Origin: Bifidobacterium sp. ESL0704
GTDB taxonomy: Bacteria; Actinomycetota; Actinomycetes; Actinomycetales; Bifidobacteriaceae
Assembly: GCF_029392075.1 (NCBI RefSeq)
Contig: NZ_CP113929.1
Coordinates: 434,001 to 498,000 of the forward strand
Direction: 5' to 3'
Length of the DNA stretch: 64,000 bases
Below are positions 27,339-36,085 of this stretch, piece by piece. The translations under genes were made by a program, and so were the position numbers. Numbering within the stretch: position 1 is the first letter of the stretch; each line of letters opens with the position of its first letter. Below the pieces are notes generated by a model that was not told where the DNA came from, made no database searches, and saw only the letters and a list, made by a program, of their open reading frames with translations.

Positions 27339-28616
27339 ATGAGTTTTCGGAACAATCTTCAATATCTGCGATCCAGACGCAATATGACCCAGGAGCAGTT
27401 GGCCATGCTGCTCGGCGTCACCCGTCAGGCGATTTCCAAATGGGAGTCCGAAAAGGCGTATCCCGAGATGGACAAGCTGCTGATGATCTGCGATCTGTTC
27501 GGCTGCACGCTCGATGATCTGGTCTTGGGCGATGTGCAAAAGCCTGGCGAGGCGACAGCCGGCGGTGGTCATGCCGATCGCGTAAGTGGTGCGGTTTTGC
27601 TGGATTCAGGGAAATCGGCACCTGCCGTTCAGGGAAAACCGGACATGGGGGATTCCGGTGGCGCGTCTCGTTCGATGGATGACGTGCGTCGGCCGGGTCG
27701 TGATGCCGGTTCCGTTGATTTCGAGCATGATGCATCTCGGCGGTACATCAATGGTGGTGTGCAGGCCGATGCTCCCGCTCCCGCCTTCGTCGGCGATGGT
27801 TCTGTGAAGGACGCCACCGGCTACGACGCGCAGATGAAGGGCTTCGCATGGAAGCTGGCGGCAGGTGTCGGGGCGATGGCGGTAGGCGTGGCTTTCTCTG
27901 CCGGGTTTGGGGACTGCGATACTCCGCTGACGGATATGCTTTCGTTCGCGTTTGTCGCCCTTGGCGCAGTGGTTGGATTGGCGCTTATCCTGTTTGCCTC
28001 CACTTCTCGCCGCGATTTCATGCGCAGGCACCCGTATGTGGAGGACTTCTACACCGATCGCGATCGTACGCGCGCCAATGCCGTCTTCGTTGTTTCGCTT
28101 GTCGGAGGTGTTGCCGAGGCGTGTCTGGGCATCGTCATCAACCAGCTTGGATATGCCGTCTTTGCTATCGGCGGCGATGACGGTGGTTGGCCGATGGTTG
28201 TGATGATGCTGCTGTTCGCCCTCGCTGTGGCAAGTTTCATCTACGGCTCATTGCAACGTTCGCGGATCAAGATCGATCGCTACAACAGGCGTTGCGAACG
28301 ACACGAGGACTGGCTCAACGCGGCAAACGGCGGCTCCCGGGGTTTATACGATGGACGTGGAGGTCGGGACGGTGGCGCAACGGTCGACCGGTTTGGCCAT
28401 CCCAAACGGTTCTATACGCGTCTGAGCGGCGCCATCGACACCTTCATCATGTTGGTGGCCACATTGCTGGGCTTGCTGATGCTGTTCTTGGGGCATGAAA
28501 CAGGCATGGGCCCGGGGTTCCTGGGCTTCCCGTTCTGGCTGACGTGGCCGGTGGGCGGCATCATCTGCGCCGTGGCCGATGCCGTCATCCAGGTGGTGCG
28601 TGCGGGTAACGCATGA
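27339..28616 (+). CDS. XRE-family regulator with membrane domain
   Basis: 425 residues. An N-terminal XRE helix-turn-helix (~4-58; RSRRNMTQEQLAMLLGVTRQAISKWES) is followed by a polar linker to ~165. Then come about six hydrophobic segments (e.g. MLSFAFVALGAVVGLALILF and GAIDTFIMLVATLLGLLMLF) with a polar stretch between the fourth and fifth. It is thus a membrane-tethered DNA-binding protein of a kind common in Gram-positives. AGAAAGGG precedes the start. The signal and target are unknown. Confidence 0.85.
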   Translation: MSFRNNLQYLRSRRNMTQEQLAMLLGVTRQAISKWESEKAYPEMDKLLMICDLFGCTLDDLVLGDVQKPGEATAGGGHADRVSGAVLLDSGKSAPAVQGKPDMGDSGGASRSMDDVRRPGRDAGSVDFEHDASRRYINGGVQADAPAPAFVGDGSVKDATGYDAQMKGFAWKLAAGVGAMAVGVAFSAGFGDCDTPLTDMLSFAFVALGAVVGLALILFASTSRRDFMRRHPYVEDFYTDRDRTRANAVFVVSLVGGVAEACLGIVINQLGYAVFAIGGDDGGWPMVVMMLLFALAVASFIYGSLQRSRIKIDRYNRRCERHEDWLNAANGGSRGLYDGRGGRDGGATVDRFGHPKRFYTRLSGAIDTFIMLVATLLGLLMLFLGHETGMGPGFLGFPFWLTWPVGGIICAVADAVIQVVRAGNA

Positions 28617-28756
28617 AAACGGCGGGGCTCCGGCGGAATCGGTGAATGATCGTATCATGTTGTCGCGCACCCTGATTCATGGTTGCCCAGTACAGGAATA
28701 CGTACGGTATCTTTTGGCGACCATGGGGGTTTATGGTGCGTCGATTGCCCATCATT

Positions 28757-28785
28757 TTGCCCTTGGTCGGCCCCGGTTGTATACT
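28757..28785 (+). promoter_or_regulatory. Sigma-A-type promoter of rpmB
   Basis: TTGCCC (28757-28762), a 17-bp spacer and TATACT (28780-28785), ~87 bp before the rpmB start. Confidence 0.65.
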
Positions 28786-28871
28786 TGGTAAGTTGTGTGT
28801 CGCTGTTGTGCGCCAAAACGCAGGATAACGGCATCAAGACTTGCAAGTCAAAACAGTATAGGGAGTCCATT

Positions 28872-29066
28872 ATGGCAGCTCGTTGCGCAGTGTGCGGCAA
28901 GGGACCGCAGACCGGTTACAGCGTTTCGCATTCACATATCCGCAATAAGCGCACCTTCAACCCGAACCTTCAGTCGGTTCACACCACTATCGACGGACAG
29001 AACGTCCGCGTTCGCGTGTGCGCCAAGTGCCTCAAGGCAGGCAAGGTTCAGCGCGTGGTTGCGTGA
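28872..29066 (+). CDS. rpmB: 50S ribosomal protein L28
   Basis: 64 residues. [20 protein letters not shown] and [13 protein letters not shown] are typical. The two CxxC pairs make it the zinc-binding (C+) form. Reading must start at 28872, where AGGGAG lies upstream. In many actinobacteria rpmB stands next to recG; here recG is ~10 kb away, behind an accessory module. Confidence 0.97.
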   Translation: MAARCAVCGKGPQTGYSVSHSHIRNKRTFNPNLQSVHTTIDGQNVRVRVCAKCLKAGKVQRVVA

Positions 29067-29456
29067 AAACGCGGAAAGCAATTTTGAAAACCTCCGTACG
29101 TTTCGGCGTCGGAGGTTTTTTCATGCCTTGGCACAGCGCCGTTCGGCGTTGGCGGCGTTCGCGCCGCGTCGTAGTGCCGGCCGGCGATGTGGGCTTGGGG
29201 TATTTGTCGCTTTTTACATGCTTGCTTGGCGGATATGTGCAAAAGGTGACAAATAGACAGGCTAATTGTCACCTTTTACACGGCTGACCTCATATCGCGC
29301 GCAAGAAGTGACTATTGGCGGGAGCGAGATCAAAAAATCGGGGTTGGATTTAGATAAGTGTTTTCAACCTTGCTTTAATTACGAACGTAAGTTATATTAG
29401 TTTTGAACGTAATTTTAGATATGAATTACGCTACTTCACATCGTTCGAAAGAGGCA
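29067..29456. other. ~390-bp intergenic region between rpmB and the glycyl-radical activase
   Basis: No gene is seen. It holds the rpmB terminator, a hairpin array (29206-29277; AAAAGGTGACAA at 29241-29252 pairs with TTGTCACCTTTT at 29266-29277) and an AT-rich stretch. In that stretch AATTACG (29377-29383) and CGTAATT (29408-29414) form an inverted repeat, likely the operator of the activase gene. Confidence 0.65.
29087..29121 (+). terminator. rpmB terminator
   Basis: AAAACCTCCG (29087-29096) pairs with CGGAGGTTTT (29110-29119), followed by further T. The surrounding ~67 bp recur at 37305-37371. Confidence 0.9.
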
Positions 29457-30365
29457 ATGTTGGAATCAGCGATTGTTTTCAATGTTCAGAAATTCAGTCT
29501 TAACGACGGACCGGGCATACGAACCGTGGTCTTTCTCAAAGGCTGCCCATTGCGGTGCGGCTGGTGCTCCAATCCGGAGAGTCAGAAGAAGACTCCTGAG
29601 ATTGAGTGGGATGAGCGTTCTTGCGATGGCTGTGACGCTTCCGATGCTCTCGCCCGTAAAGTCGGTTTCATTAAAACCGGTGCGCGGCGAGGGCCGGACG
29701 TGACTCGCCTGCAAATAGGCGACGCGCAGGTCGATGAAGCATTGAAGGATTGCCCCGGTCTCTCTGTTGTCGGAGTGAGGCGCACGAGTGATGACGTGCT
29801 TGAGGAATGTCTGCAGGATGAGCCGTTTTACGAGGAAGGTGGGGGAGGTGTCACGCTTTCCGGCGGTGAGCCGTTGGTTTGGGGACATTTCTGTGTCGAG
29901 CTGCTCGATAAGCTCAACGCTCGTGGCGTCGACACCAGTATCGAGACGACCGGTCATGTGCCCGAAAAGGTTTTCAGGGCAGCAATCGGGCATCTCGATC
30001 ATATTTTCATGGATATGAAGCAATATGACACGGACCTTCACAAGCGGGGCACCGGTGTCGGCAACGAGCTGATTCTTAGGAACATGGCCTATGCGGCGTC
30101 AACGGGCAAAGACCTTTTGATTCGTACTCCCGTCATTCCCGGTTTCAATGACTCGCTTGAGGATGCAAGGGGCATGGCTCGTAAGCTCAAGGCAATAGGC
30201 GTCGATAAAGTGCAGCTGCTGCCGTTCCATAATTTCGGCGAATCAAAGTACGAGTTGCTGGGTCGCGAAGACTACGCGTTCAAGGGTGTACCCAACACGC
30301 ATCCCGAAGATATCGAGGATTTCAGGCAGGTGTATCTTGATGAGGGCGTGGAGGCTTTCTTGTAG
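29457..30365 (+). CDS. Glycyl-radical enzyme activating protein (radical SAM)
   Basis: About 302 residues. KGCPLRCGWCSN gives the CX3CX2C cluster motif that binds a 4Fe-4S centre and SAM; FSLNDGPGIRTVVF and the GGVTLSGGEPL segment are diagnostic. It installs the glycyl radical on the GRE encoded at 31649. The ferredoxin-like insert seen in many GRE activases is degenerate here: only scattered CDGC and DCPG remain. I choose the ATG at 29457 because the family begins there and AGAGG precedes it; an ATG at 29421 is possible. Confidence 0.9.
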   Translation: MLESAIVFNVQKFSLNDGPGIRTVVFLKGCPLRCGWCSNPESQKKTPEIEWDERSCDGCDASDALARKVGFIKTGARRGPDVTRLQIGDAQVDEALKDCPGLSVVGVRRTSDDVLEECLQDEPFYEEGGGGVTLSGGEPLVWGHFCVELLDKLNARGVDTSIETTGHVPEKVFRAAIGHLDHIFMDMKQYDTDLHKRGTGVGNELILRNMAYAASTGKDLLIRTPVIPGFNDSLEDARGMARKLKAIGVDKVQLLPFHNFGESKYELLGREDYAFKGVPNTHPEDIEDFRQVYLDEGVEAFL

Positions 30366-30556
30366 GTTTCTTCTTTCGAATACTTTCTTCCAGCAGTTTC
30401 GTGATTACTGTTTTGATAGGGTCAACGAAAATAGTGGCTTTGGCTGAGTAAGCGAAAAGCTTTTGTTCGAAAGTCGATCTGTTTGTTATTCCTTGGTATT
30501 GGGTGTTAGGCTGGCAGGGTAGACGAAGCGTGAACCTGATTACGGAAGGCGGGTCA

Positions 30557-31303
30557 ATGGAAACGAGGACGAACCGGATTCTCGAGCTGCTCACCGAGCA
30601 CAAACGTATCGAGGTCGCCGCGCTTGCCGAAGAACTCGGGGTTTCCGAAGTCACCATGCGCAAGGATCTGAGTGGACTCGAAAAGCGCGGCATCATCGAT
30701 CGTGAGCACGGATTCGCCGTGCTGAAAAGCGCTGACAACATGGAGAGTCGGCTTGCCTACCATTACGAAGAAAAGCTGAAAATCGCCAAGCGTGCAGCGC
30801 AGTGTGTCCATGATGGCGATACGGTGATGATCGAGAACGGCAGCACCTGTGCTTTGCTGGCCGCTGAACTGGTTTCGACCAAAAACGATCTCACCATCAT
30901 CACCAACAGCGCGTTTGTCGCCGGATATGTGCGTGGCAAATCCCAAAGCCAAATCATCCTTTTGGGTGGAATATACCAGCAGACGGCGCAGGTCATGGTC
31001 GGACCGATGGTTGAGCGTTGTCTGAAGGGCATGTACGTCGATATTCTGTTCGCCGGCACCGACGGTTACAGCGAGGAGACAGGATTTGCAAACCGTGATT
31101 CCCTGCGGGCCGAGACCGTGTGCGATATGGCGCAACATGCAGGCCGTGTGGTTGTGGTCACCGAAAGCAGCAAGTTCTCGAGACGGGGTACCGTGCCTCT
31201 TGAATTCGGAGACAAAGATGTCGCCACATTCACCGATGCCGGACTTTCGGATGCAGCCAGGGACATGCTGGACCGGCACGGTGTCGACATCGTCACGGTC
31301 TGA
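30557..31303 (+). CDS. DeoR-family transcriptional regulator
   Basis: 248 residues. The N-terminal DeoR helix-turn-helix (RILELLTEHKRIEVAALAEE, then SEVTMRKDL) is followed by the DeoRC sugar-phosphate-sensing domain (IENGSTCALLAAEL, TIITNSAFVA, and a GTDGYS motif). I use the ATG at 30557 after GGAAGGCGGG. It sits between the activase and the GRE and is likely the local repressor, released by a phosphosugar. The repeated TTACGAA element in front of the module's transcription units is its candidate site. Confidence 0.93.
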   Translation: METRTNRILELLTEHKRIEVAALAEELGVSEVTMRKDLSGLEKRGIIDREHGFAVLKSADNMESRLAYHYEEKLKIAKRAAQCVHDGDTVMIENGSTCALLAAELVSTKNDLTIITNSAFVAGYVRGKSQSQIILLGGIYQQTAQVMVGPMVERCLKGMYVDILFAGTDGYSEETGFANRDSLRAETVCDMAQHAGRVVVVTESSKFSRRGTVPLEFGDKDVATFTDAGLSDAARDMLDRHGVDIVTV

Positions 31304-31648
31304 TATTTCGCTGTAGGGGAAATATTTTATTCTGATTGAGCTTTTCTGCCCATATGTGTTCTTTGTCTGCCTTATCCCGGGTTTGCGCTGCGGATGGTTA
31401 TCTGCAATTTCTGATGGCGGAGTAATAGATAATCTTTTATTTTTAAAGCTTTAATAAGTGTTGCCTCCATGCTTTCTCTTTGATTTCGGCATTGAGGAAT
31501 ATGCAAAATATTTCTCGAAGAGATCTAATCGAAAGTTTTTTATTTACGAACAAAAGATAAATCGCTTACGAAATTGACAAAAAAACTTTCTTTCGTTATT
31601 CTGAAGCTACGTAAGTGATGTAGCTTACATTTATGAAAGGAAAGTACG
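31304..31648. other. 345-bp AT-rich leader and control region of the GRE gene
   Basis: No gene is seen. The last 100 bp hold a promoter, two TTACGAA boxes and an inverted repeat. The rest is AT-rich with poly-T runs that may terminate the regulator transcript. Confidence 0.6.
31554..31628 (+). promoter_or_regulatory. Promoter and operator region of the glycyl radical enzyme
   Basis: TTGACA (31574-31579), 17 bp and TATTCT (31597-31602) form a near-consensus promoter. TTACGAA boxes at 31554 and 31566 abut the -35. AGCTAC (31605-31610) and GTAGCT (31620-31625) form an inverted repeat at the expected start site. This fits tight repression by the neighbouring DeoR protein. Confidence 0.65.
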
Positions 31649-34075
31649 ATGAGTGATTCACATTTTGGAAAGCTCACTGACAGGATGAACTCTTTCCGCG
31701 ATCAGCTGTTGGATGCAGTGCCGCAGATCGATGTCGATCGGGCGATGATCACGACCAAGGTCTATCAGGAGCAGCAGGATCAGCCTTTGGCCATCAAACG
31801 TGCCATTATGCTCAAGGAGATTCTTGAACAGATGCCGATTTTCATTGAGCCCGAGACGGTTATCGCCGGCAACCAGGCTTCGAAGAACAGGTCGGCGCCG
31901 ATTTTCCCGGAATATGCGATGGACTGGGTGATCGATGAACTCGACCAGTTTGAAAAGCGCGATGGCGATGTGTTCACCATCACGGAGGAAAACAAGGAAA
32001 AGCTGCGTTCCATCTATCCGTTCTGGAAGCACAACACGCTTCAGGACCGCGGATTGGCGGCCTTCCCTCCCCATTCCAAGCTGTTCTACGACCTCGGCAT
32101 CATCAAGTCCGAAGGCAACATCACCTCGGGCGACGCCCATTGCGCCGTCAATTATGAGGGATTGCTGAAGCTGGGACTGAAGGATTATGCGCGTCGCGCC
32201 CAGGAAAAGCTTGACGCTCTCGATCTGACGGATTACCGCAACATTCATAAGAGCTACTTCTATCGGGCCATTCTCATCGTGGTCGATGCCGTCAAGGAAT
32301 TCGCCGGTCGATATGCCTCGTTGGCTCGCCAGCAAGCCACGGAATGCTCGCAGAGGGGCGACGAACGTCGTGCTTCGGAACTGTGTGGGATGGCCGAGGC
32401 ACTGGATCATGTGCCGTATGAGCCGGCACATACCTTGCGCGAAGCGGTGCAATCGGTCTGGCTGATCCACCTCACGCTGCAGCTCGAGTCCAACGGCCAT
32501 TCACTTTCGTATGGTCGTATGGATCAATATCTGTGGCCGTACTATGAAAACGATCTGAAGACCGGTCGGATCACGGCGGACGAGGCCGATGAGCTGATGT
32601 GCAATCTGTGGCTCAAGACCTTCACCATCAACAAGGTCCGCCCGTGGAGCCACACCCAGTTCTCCGCAGGTTCACCGCTCTACCAGAATGTCACCGTGGG
32701 TGGCCAGAAGCTGGTGGACGGCGAAGCGCGCGATGCCACCAACCCCATGAGCTGGCTGATCCTGAAGTCTGTGGCCCAGTGCCATCTCACCCAGCCGAAC
32801 CTCACCGTCCGTTATCATGAGAACCTTCCGGACGATTTCATGAACGAGTGCATCGAAGTCGTCCGTTGCGGTTTCGGCATGCCCGCCTTCAACGACGACG
32901 AGGTCATCATTCCCAGCTTCATCGAAAAAGGTGTGACCCGCGAGGACGCCTACAATTATTCCGCTATCGGCTGCGTGGAAACGGCAGTGCCGGGCAAATG
33001 GGGCTATCGTTGCACCGGCATGAGCTTCCTCAATTTCCCGAAGGCGTTGCTGATTGCCATGAACAACGGCGTCGACCCTCAAAGCGGCAAGAAGCTCGTT
33101 GAAGGCACTGGGCATTTCAAGGACTTCACAAGTTTCGATCAGGTCATGCAGTGCTGGGATAAGGTCATTCGTGAGATGTGCCGGCAGTGTGTCATCATCG
33201 ACGCGACCTGCGATATGGTACTTGAACACGACACGGCGGATATCCTCTGCTCCTGCCTGACCGACGATTGCATCGAACGCGGCCTGAACATGAAGGAAGG
33301 CGGAGCCGTCTACGACTTCATCTCCGATCTGCAGGTGGGCATCGCCAATCTCGCCGATTCTCTCGCGGCCATGAAGAAAGTGGTCTTCGAAGAGAAGAAG
33401 GTGACGCCTGAAGAGCTCTGGGATGCCATGCAGGACAATTGGCAGGGCGAAAAGAACGAACATATCCGTGAGCTGATGAAGGCCGCGCCGAAGTACGGCA
33501 ACGACGATGATTATGTTGATTCGCTGATTCGTCAGGCCTATGACATCTATATCGACGAAATGAAGAAGTACCACAACACCAGGTATGGTCGCGGCCCGAT
33601 CGGTGGCATCTACTATGCCGGTACCAGCTCGATTTCGGCGAATGTTCCCCAGGGCGCCGGGACACTGGCCACTCCCGACGGCCGTGCCGCGGGTGAGCCC
33701 CTCGCCGAAGGTTGCAGCCCTTCGCATTCCGCCGATCAGCACGGCCCGACCGCCGTGTTCAAGTCGGTCTCCAAGCTACCCACCGATGACATCACCGGAG
33801 GCGTGCTGCTCAACCAGAAGATGACTCCGCAGGTGCTTTCGAAGATGGAGAACAGGCAGAAACTCGCTTTGCTGACCCGTGCGTTCTTCGACAAGCTTCA
33901 CGGCTACCACGTGCAATACAACGTCGTCTCCCGCGAAACGTTGCTTGATGCGCAGGTCCATCCTGAAAAGCATCGTGATCTGATCGTTCGCGTCGCCGGT
34001 TACAGCGCGTTCTTCGTGGTGCTGTCCAAGGCGACCCAGGACGACATCATCGAGCGGACGGAACAGACGCTGTAA
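31649..34075 (+). CDS. Glycyl radical enzyme, dehydratase/lyase (PflD/YbiW) type
   Basis: 808 residues. The radical site is RVAGYSAFF with the glycyl at G784. The active-site motif is GCVE (C442, E444), typical of dehydratase and lyase GREs; pyruvate formate-lyase has two adjacent cysteines instead. AAAGGA precedes the start. It is followed after 51 bp by an FSA-type aldolase. From context I infer a lyase that opens a phosphorylated anhydro or deoxy sugar to a ketose phosphate for the aldolase, as I recall for the E. coli PflD/YbiW enzymes acting on 1,5-anhydroglucitol 6-phosphate. Glycerol or diol dehydratase is an alternative, but no aldehyde dehydrogenase, alcohol dehydrogenase or microcompartment genes are nearby. 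The GRE class is certain; the substrate is not. Confidence 0.93.
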   Translation: MSDSHFGKLTDRMNSFRDQLLDAVPQIDVDRAMITTKVYQEQQDQPLAIKRAIMLKEILEQMPIFIEPETVIAGNQASKNRSAPIFPEYAMDWVIDELDQFEKRDGDVFTITEENKEKLRSIYPFWKHNTLQDRGLAAFPPHSKLFYDLGIIKSEGNITSGDAHCAVNYEGLLKLGLKDYARRAQEKLDALDLTDYRNIHKSYFYRAILIVVDAVKEFAGRYASLARQQATECSQRGDERRASELCGMAEALDHVPYEPAHTLREAVQSVWLIHLTLQLESNGHSLSYGRMDQYLWPYYENDLKTGRITADEADELMCNLWLKTFTINKVRPWSHTQFSAGSPLYQNVTVGGQKLVDGEARDATNPMSWLILKSVAQCHLTQPNLTVRYHENLPDDFMNECIEVVRCGFGMPAFNDDEVIIPSFIEKGVTREDAYNYSAIGCVETAVPGKWGYRCTGMSFLNFPKALLIAMNNGVDPQSGKKLVEGTGHFKDFTSFDQVMQCWDKVIREMCRQCVIIDATCDMVLEHDTADILCSCLTDDCIERGLNMKEGGAVYDFISDLQVGIANLADSLAAMKKVVFEEKKVTPEELWDAMQDNWQGEKNEHIRELMKAAPKYGNDDDYVDSLIRQAYDIYIDEMKKYHNTRYGRGPIGGIYYAGTSSISANVPQGAGTLATPDGRAAGEPLAEGCSPSHSADQHGPTAVFKSVSKLPTDDITGGVLLNQKMTPQVLSKMENRQKLALLTRAFFDKLHGYHVQYNVVSRETLLDAQVHPEKHRDLIVRVAGYSAFFVVLSKATQDDIIERTEQTL

Positions 34076-34126
34076 TCCGCGATCCGCGATTGGTCGCTGA
34101 ACTGTTGGCAATGAAAGGAAATAACC

Positions 34127-34804
34127 ATGAAACTCATCATTGATGATGCGGATACCGAGGCCATCAAACGCTTGGTCGAGTATTATCCGATCGATGGTGT
34201 GACCACCAACCCCTCGATTCTGGCGAAGGCCGGACGCCCGCCTTTCGAGGTGCTGCACGAGATTCGCTCGATTATCGGGCCGGATCGCGAGCTGCACGCG
34301 CAGGTGGTCGCCAGAGACGCCAAAGGCATGGTCGCCGATGCCCATCGGATCGTCAAGGAGCTGGGAGACAACACGTTCCCCAAGGTTCCGAGCGTTCCGG
34401 AAGGGTTCAAGGCCATCAAGCAGTTGTCGGGCGAAGGCATCAACGTGACTGCGACCGCGATCTATACGCCTTTGCAGGCGTTCATAGCGGCGAAGGCCGG
34501 AGCGGTATATGCCGCCCCGTACATCAACCGCATCGACAATATGGGTTACGACGGAGTCGGCGTCGCGTGCAAGATCCACGACATCTTCAAAGCCAACAAC
34601 CTGCATTGCGAAGTCCTCGCGGCGAGCTTCAAGAACTCGCAGCAGGTGCTTGACCTGGCAGTTCATGGTGTGGGCGCTGCGACGATAGCGTCTTCGGTCA
34701 TCGACTCGCTGACCAAGAACGCTGCAATCGATGCGGCAGTAGATGATTTCGTGGCCGATTTCGAAGGTCTTGTCGGCTCCGGAAAGACTATGGCCACTCT
34801 GTAG
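34127..34804 (+). CDS. Fructose-6-phosphate aldolase/transaldolase-like (FSA/TalC)
   Basis: 225 residues, close to the ~220 of E. coli FSA and much shorter than true transaldolase. DGVTTNPSILAKAGRPPF and the Schiff-base lysine K86 in FPKVPSVPEG match the family, as do NVTATAIYTPLQAFIAA and APYINRIDNMGYDG. It should cleave a ketose 6-phosphate into glyceraldehyde 3-phosphate plus dihydroxyacetone or hydroxyacetone. It lies directly behind the GRE with AAAGGA as ribosome site, so the two are co-transcribed. Confidence 0.93.
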   Translation: MKLIIDDADTEAIKRLVEYYPIDGVTTNPSILAKAGRPPFEVLHEIRSIIGPDRELHAQVVARDAKGMVADAHRIVKELGDNTFPKVPSVPEGFKAIKQLSGEGINVTATAIYTPLQAFIAAKAGAVYAAPYINRIDNMGYDGVGVACKIHDIFKANNLHCEVLAASFKNSQQVLDLAVHGVGAATIASSVIDSLTKNAAIDAAVDDFVADFEGLVGSGKTMATL

Positions 34805-34863
34805 GCGATAGCCGGCTCGATGGTATGAGAATGTCTCTCTCACGCCGTCGAAGTTATTAAGAT

Positions 34864-34914
34864 CGTTGGTTTCGATGGTGATTTTAGCCAATGAGACCAC
34901 CGTCGAAACCAACG
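34864..34914. terminator. Hairpin after the aldolase gene
   Basis: A 17-bp stem (34864-34880 with 34898-34914, one G-T wobble; core CGTTGGTTTCGA) separates the GRE-aldolase unit from the kinase-permease unit. A long T-run is lacking. Confidence 0.6.
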
Positions 34915-34993
34915 ACAACAAAACGGGACGAACATTTCAAGGCGCAATGTGCGATCGGCGTCGATTCGGCATTGTGGCTTCAAAATCAATTTT

Positions 34994-35000
34994 TTACGAA
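34994..35000 (+). promoter_or_regulatory. TTACGAA box in front of the kinase gene
   Basis: TTTTTTACGAAATTC repeats the TTACGAAATT of the GRE promoter (31566). It suggests that kinase and permease are controlled with the GRE. Confidence 0.4.
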
Positions 35001-35063
35001 ATTCCGGGATATGCTATGCACCGAAACTTCGAATAACAGGTATGGATAACGCAAGGATGCATC

Positions 35064-36080
35064 ATGAAAATTCTGGCCATTGATATCGGCGGAACCAATA
35101 TCAAATATGCGTATATGTTGGAGAACAGCTCGATTACCTCCCGTGGGTCGATTCCCACCCCGCAGGAAGGTCGTGATGAATTGATTGCGGCGTTGACTCA
35201 GCTTTTCAAGCAGGAGCCCGGGGTACAGGGCATTGCCATCTCGATGCCGGGCATCATTGATTCGGACGAGGGATATTGCGCGATGGGCGGAGCGTTGCGC
35301 TACAACGACGATTTTTATCTTCGTCATGAGCTGTTCAGCCATTGCCCGGTGCGTATCGTGATGGACAACGACGCGAAGTGCGCGGCCACCGCGGAGGCGA
35401 CCGTCGGTGCGCTGAAGGATGTGAGCGATGGCTTTGTCCTGCTGTTCGGAACCATGATCGGCGGCGGCATCATCAAGAACCATGTGCTTCATCGCGGCCC
35501 GCACTTCTCGGCCGGCGAAGTGAGCTACATCATCACTTCGCACGATGAAGGGCCGACCCGTGAAGGGGTTTGGGGCAACCAATGTGGAACGCCTGCCCTG
35601 TGCGCGAATTATGCGAACATCAAGGGCGTGGATCCGGATTCCATCAATGGTGTGAAATTCTTTGAAGCGGTGAACGCGGGGGAGCCCGACGCGTTGGATT
35701 GCCTGGATCATTATGCCCACGACATCGCGGTGCAGATATTCAATATTCAGAACATCGTCGATCCGGAACGGTTTGCCATCGGTGGCGGCATCTCGGCTCA
35801 GCCTGCGTTCATCGAAGCCATACGCGCCAATCTGCAGAAGCTGTACGCGACTTGCCCGTACTTTGTCTCCCAGGCAGATGTGGTCAGCTGCAAATTCCGG
35901 AATGACGCCAACTTGGTGGGTGCTTTGCAATGTTACCTGCGTGGCGTCGACGAACGTGAATACTTCGTCAACAAGGAGGATGTGGACGGATCGATCGAAA
36001 AGTCGAAACAACAGTCCGACGGTGAAGAGGAAAAGGTACCTGAAGGCAAGGTGCTGGTCAACAACTTTCAAAGTGAGTGA
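35064..36080 (+). CDS. ROK-family sugar kinase
   Basis: 338 residues. AIDIGGTNIKYA is the phosphate-binding motif, MDNDAKCAA carries the catalytic Asp, and GTMIGGGII and FAIGGGIS follow. The ROK zinc motif CXCGXXGC is missing; the region reads GPHFSAGE...GNQCGTPALC. The C-terminus carries ~40 extra, mostly acidic residues. It has no N-terminal DNA-binding domain, so it is an enzyme and not a regulator. It probably phosphorylates the sugar that enters through the EIIC gene right behind it, giving the substrate of the GRE. Its stop codon overlaps the alternative GTG start of the permease. Confidence 0.9.
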   Translation: MKILAIDIGGTNIKYAYMLENSSITSRGSIPTPQEGRDELIAALTQLFKQEPGVQGIAISMPGIIDSDEGYCAMGGALRYNDDFYLRHELFSHCPVRIVMDNDAKCAATAEATVGALKDVSDGFVLLFGTMIGGGIIKNHVLHRGPHFSAGEVSYIITSHDEGPTREGVWGNQCGTPALCANYANIKGVDPDSINGVKFFEAVNAGEPDALDCLDHYAHDIAVQIFNIQNIVDPERFAIGGGISAQPAFIEAIRANLQKLYATCPYFVSQADVVSCKFRNDANLVGALQCYLRGVDEREYFVNKEDVDGSIEKSKQQSDGEEEKVPEGKVLVNNFQSE

Positions 36081-36085
36081 ATGAC

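Noticed and set aside
26768..27355. 195-codon minus-strand frame in the gap before the XRE gene
   Set aside because: No ribosome site, no domain, mixed composition; it runs through an AT-rich non-coding stretch and the XRE promoter.
31649..34075. Pyruvate formate-lyase
   Set aside because: The active site reads GCVE and not the double-Cys motif of PFL, and the neighbours are aldolase, kinase and permease.
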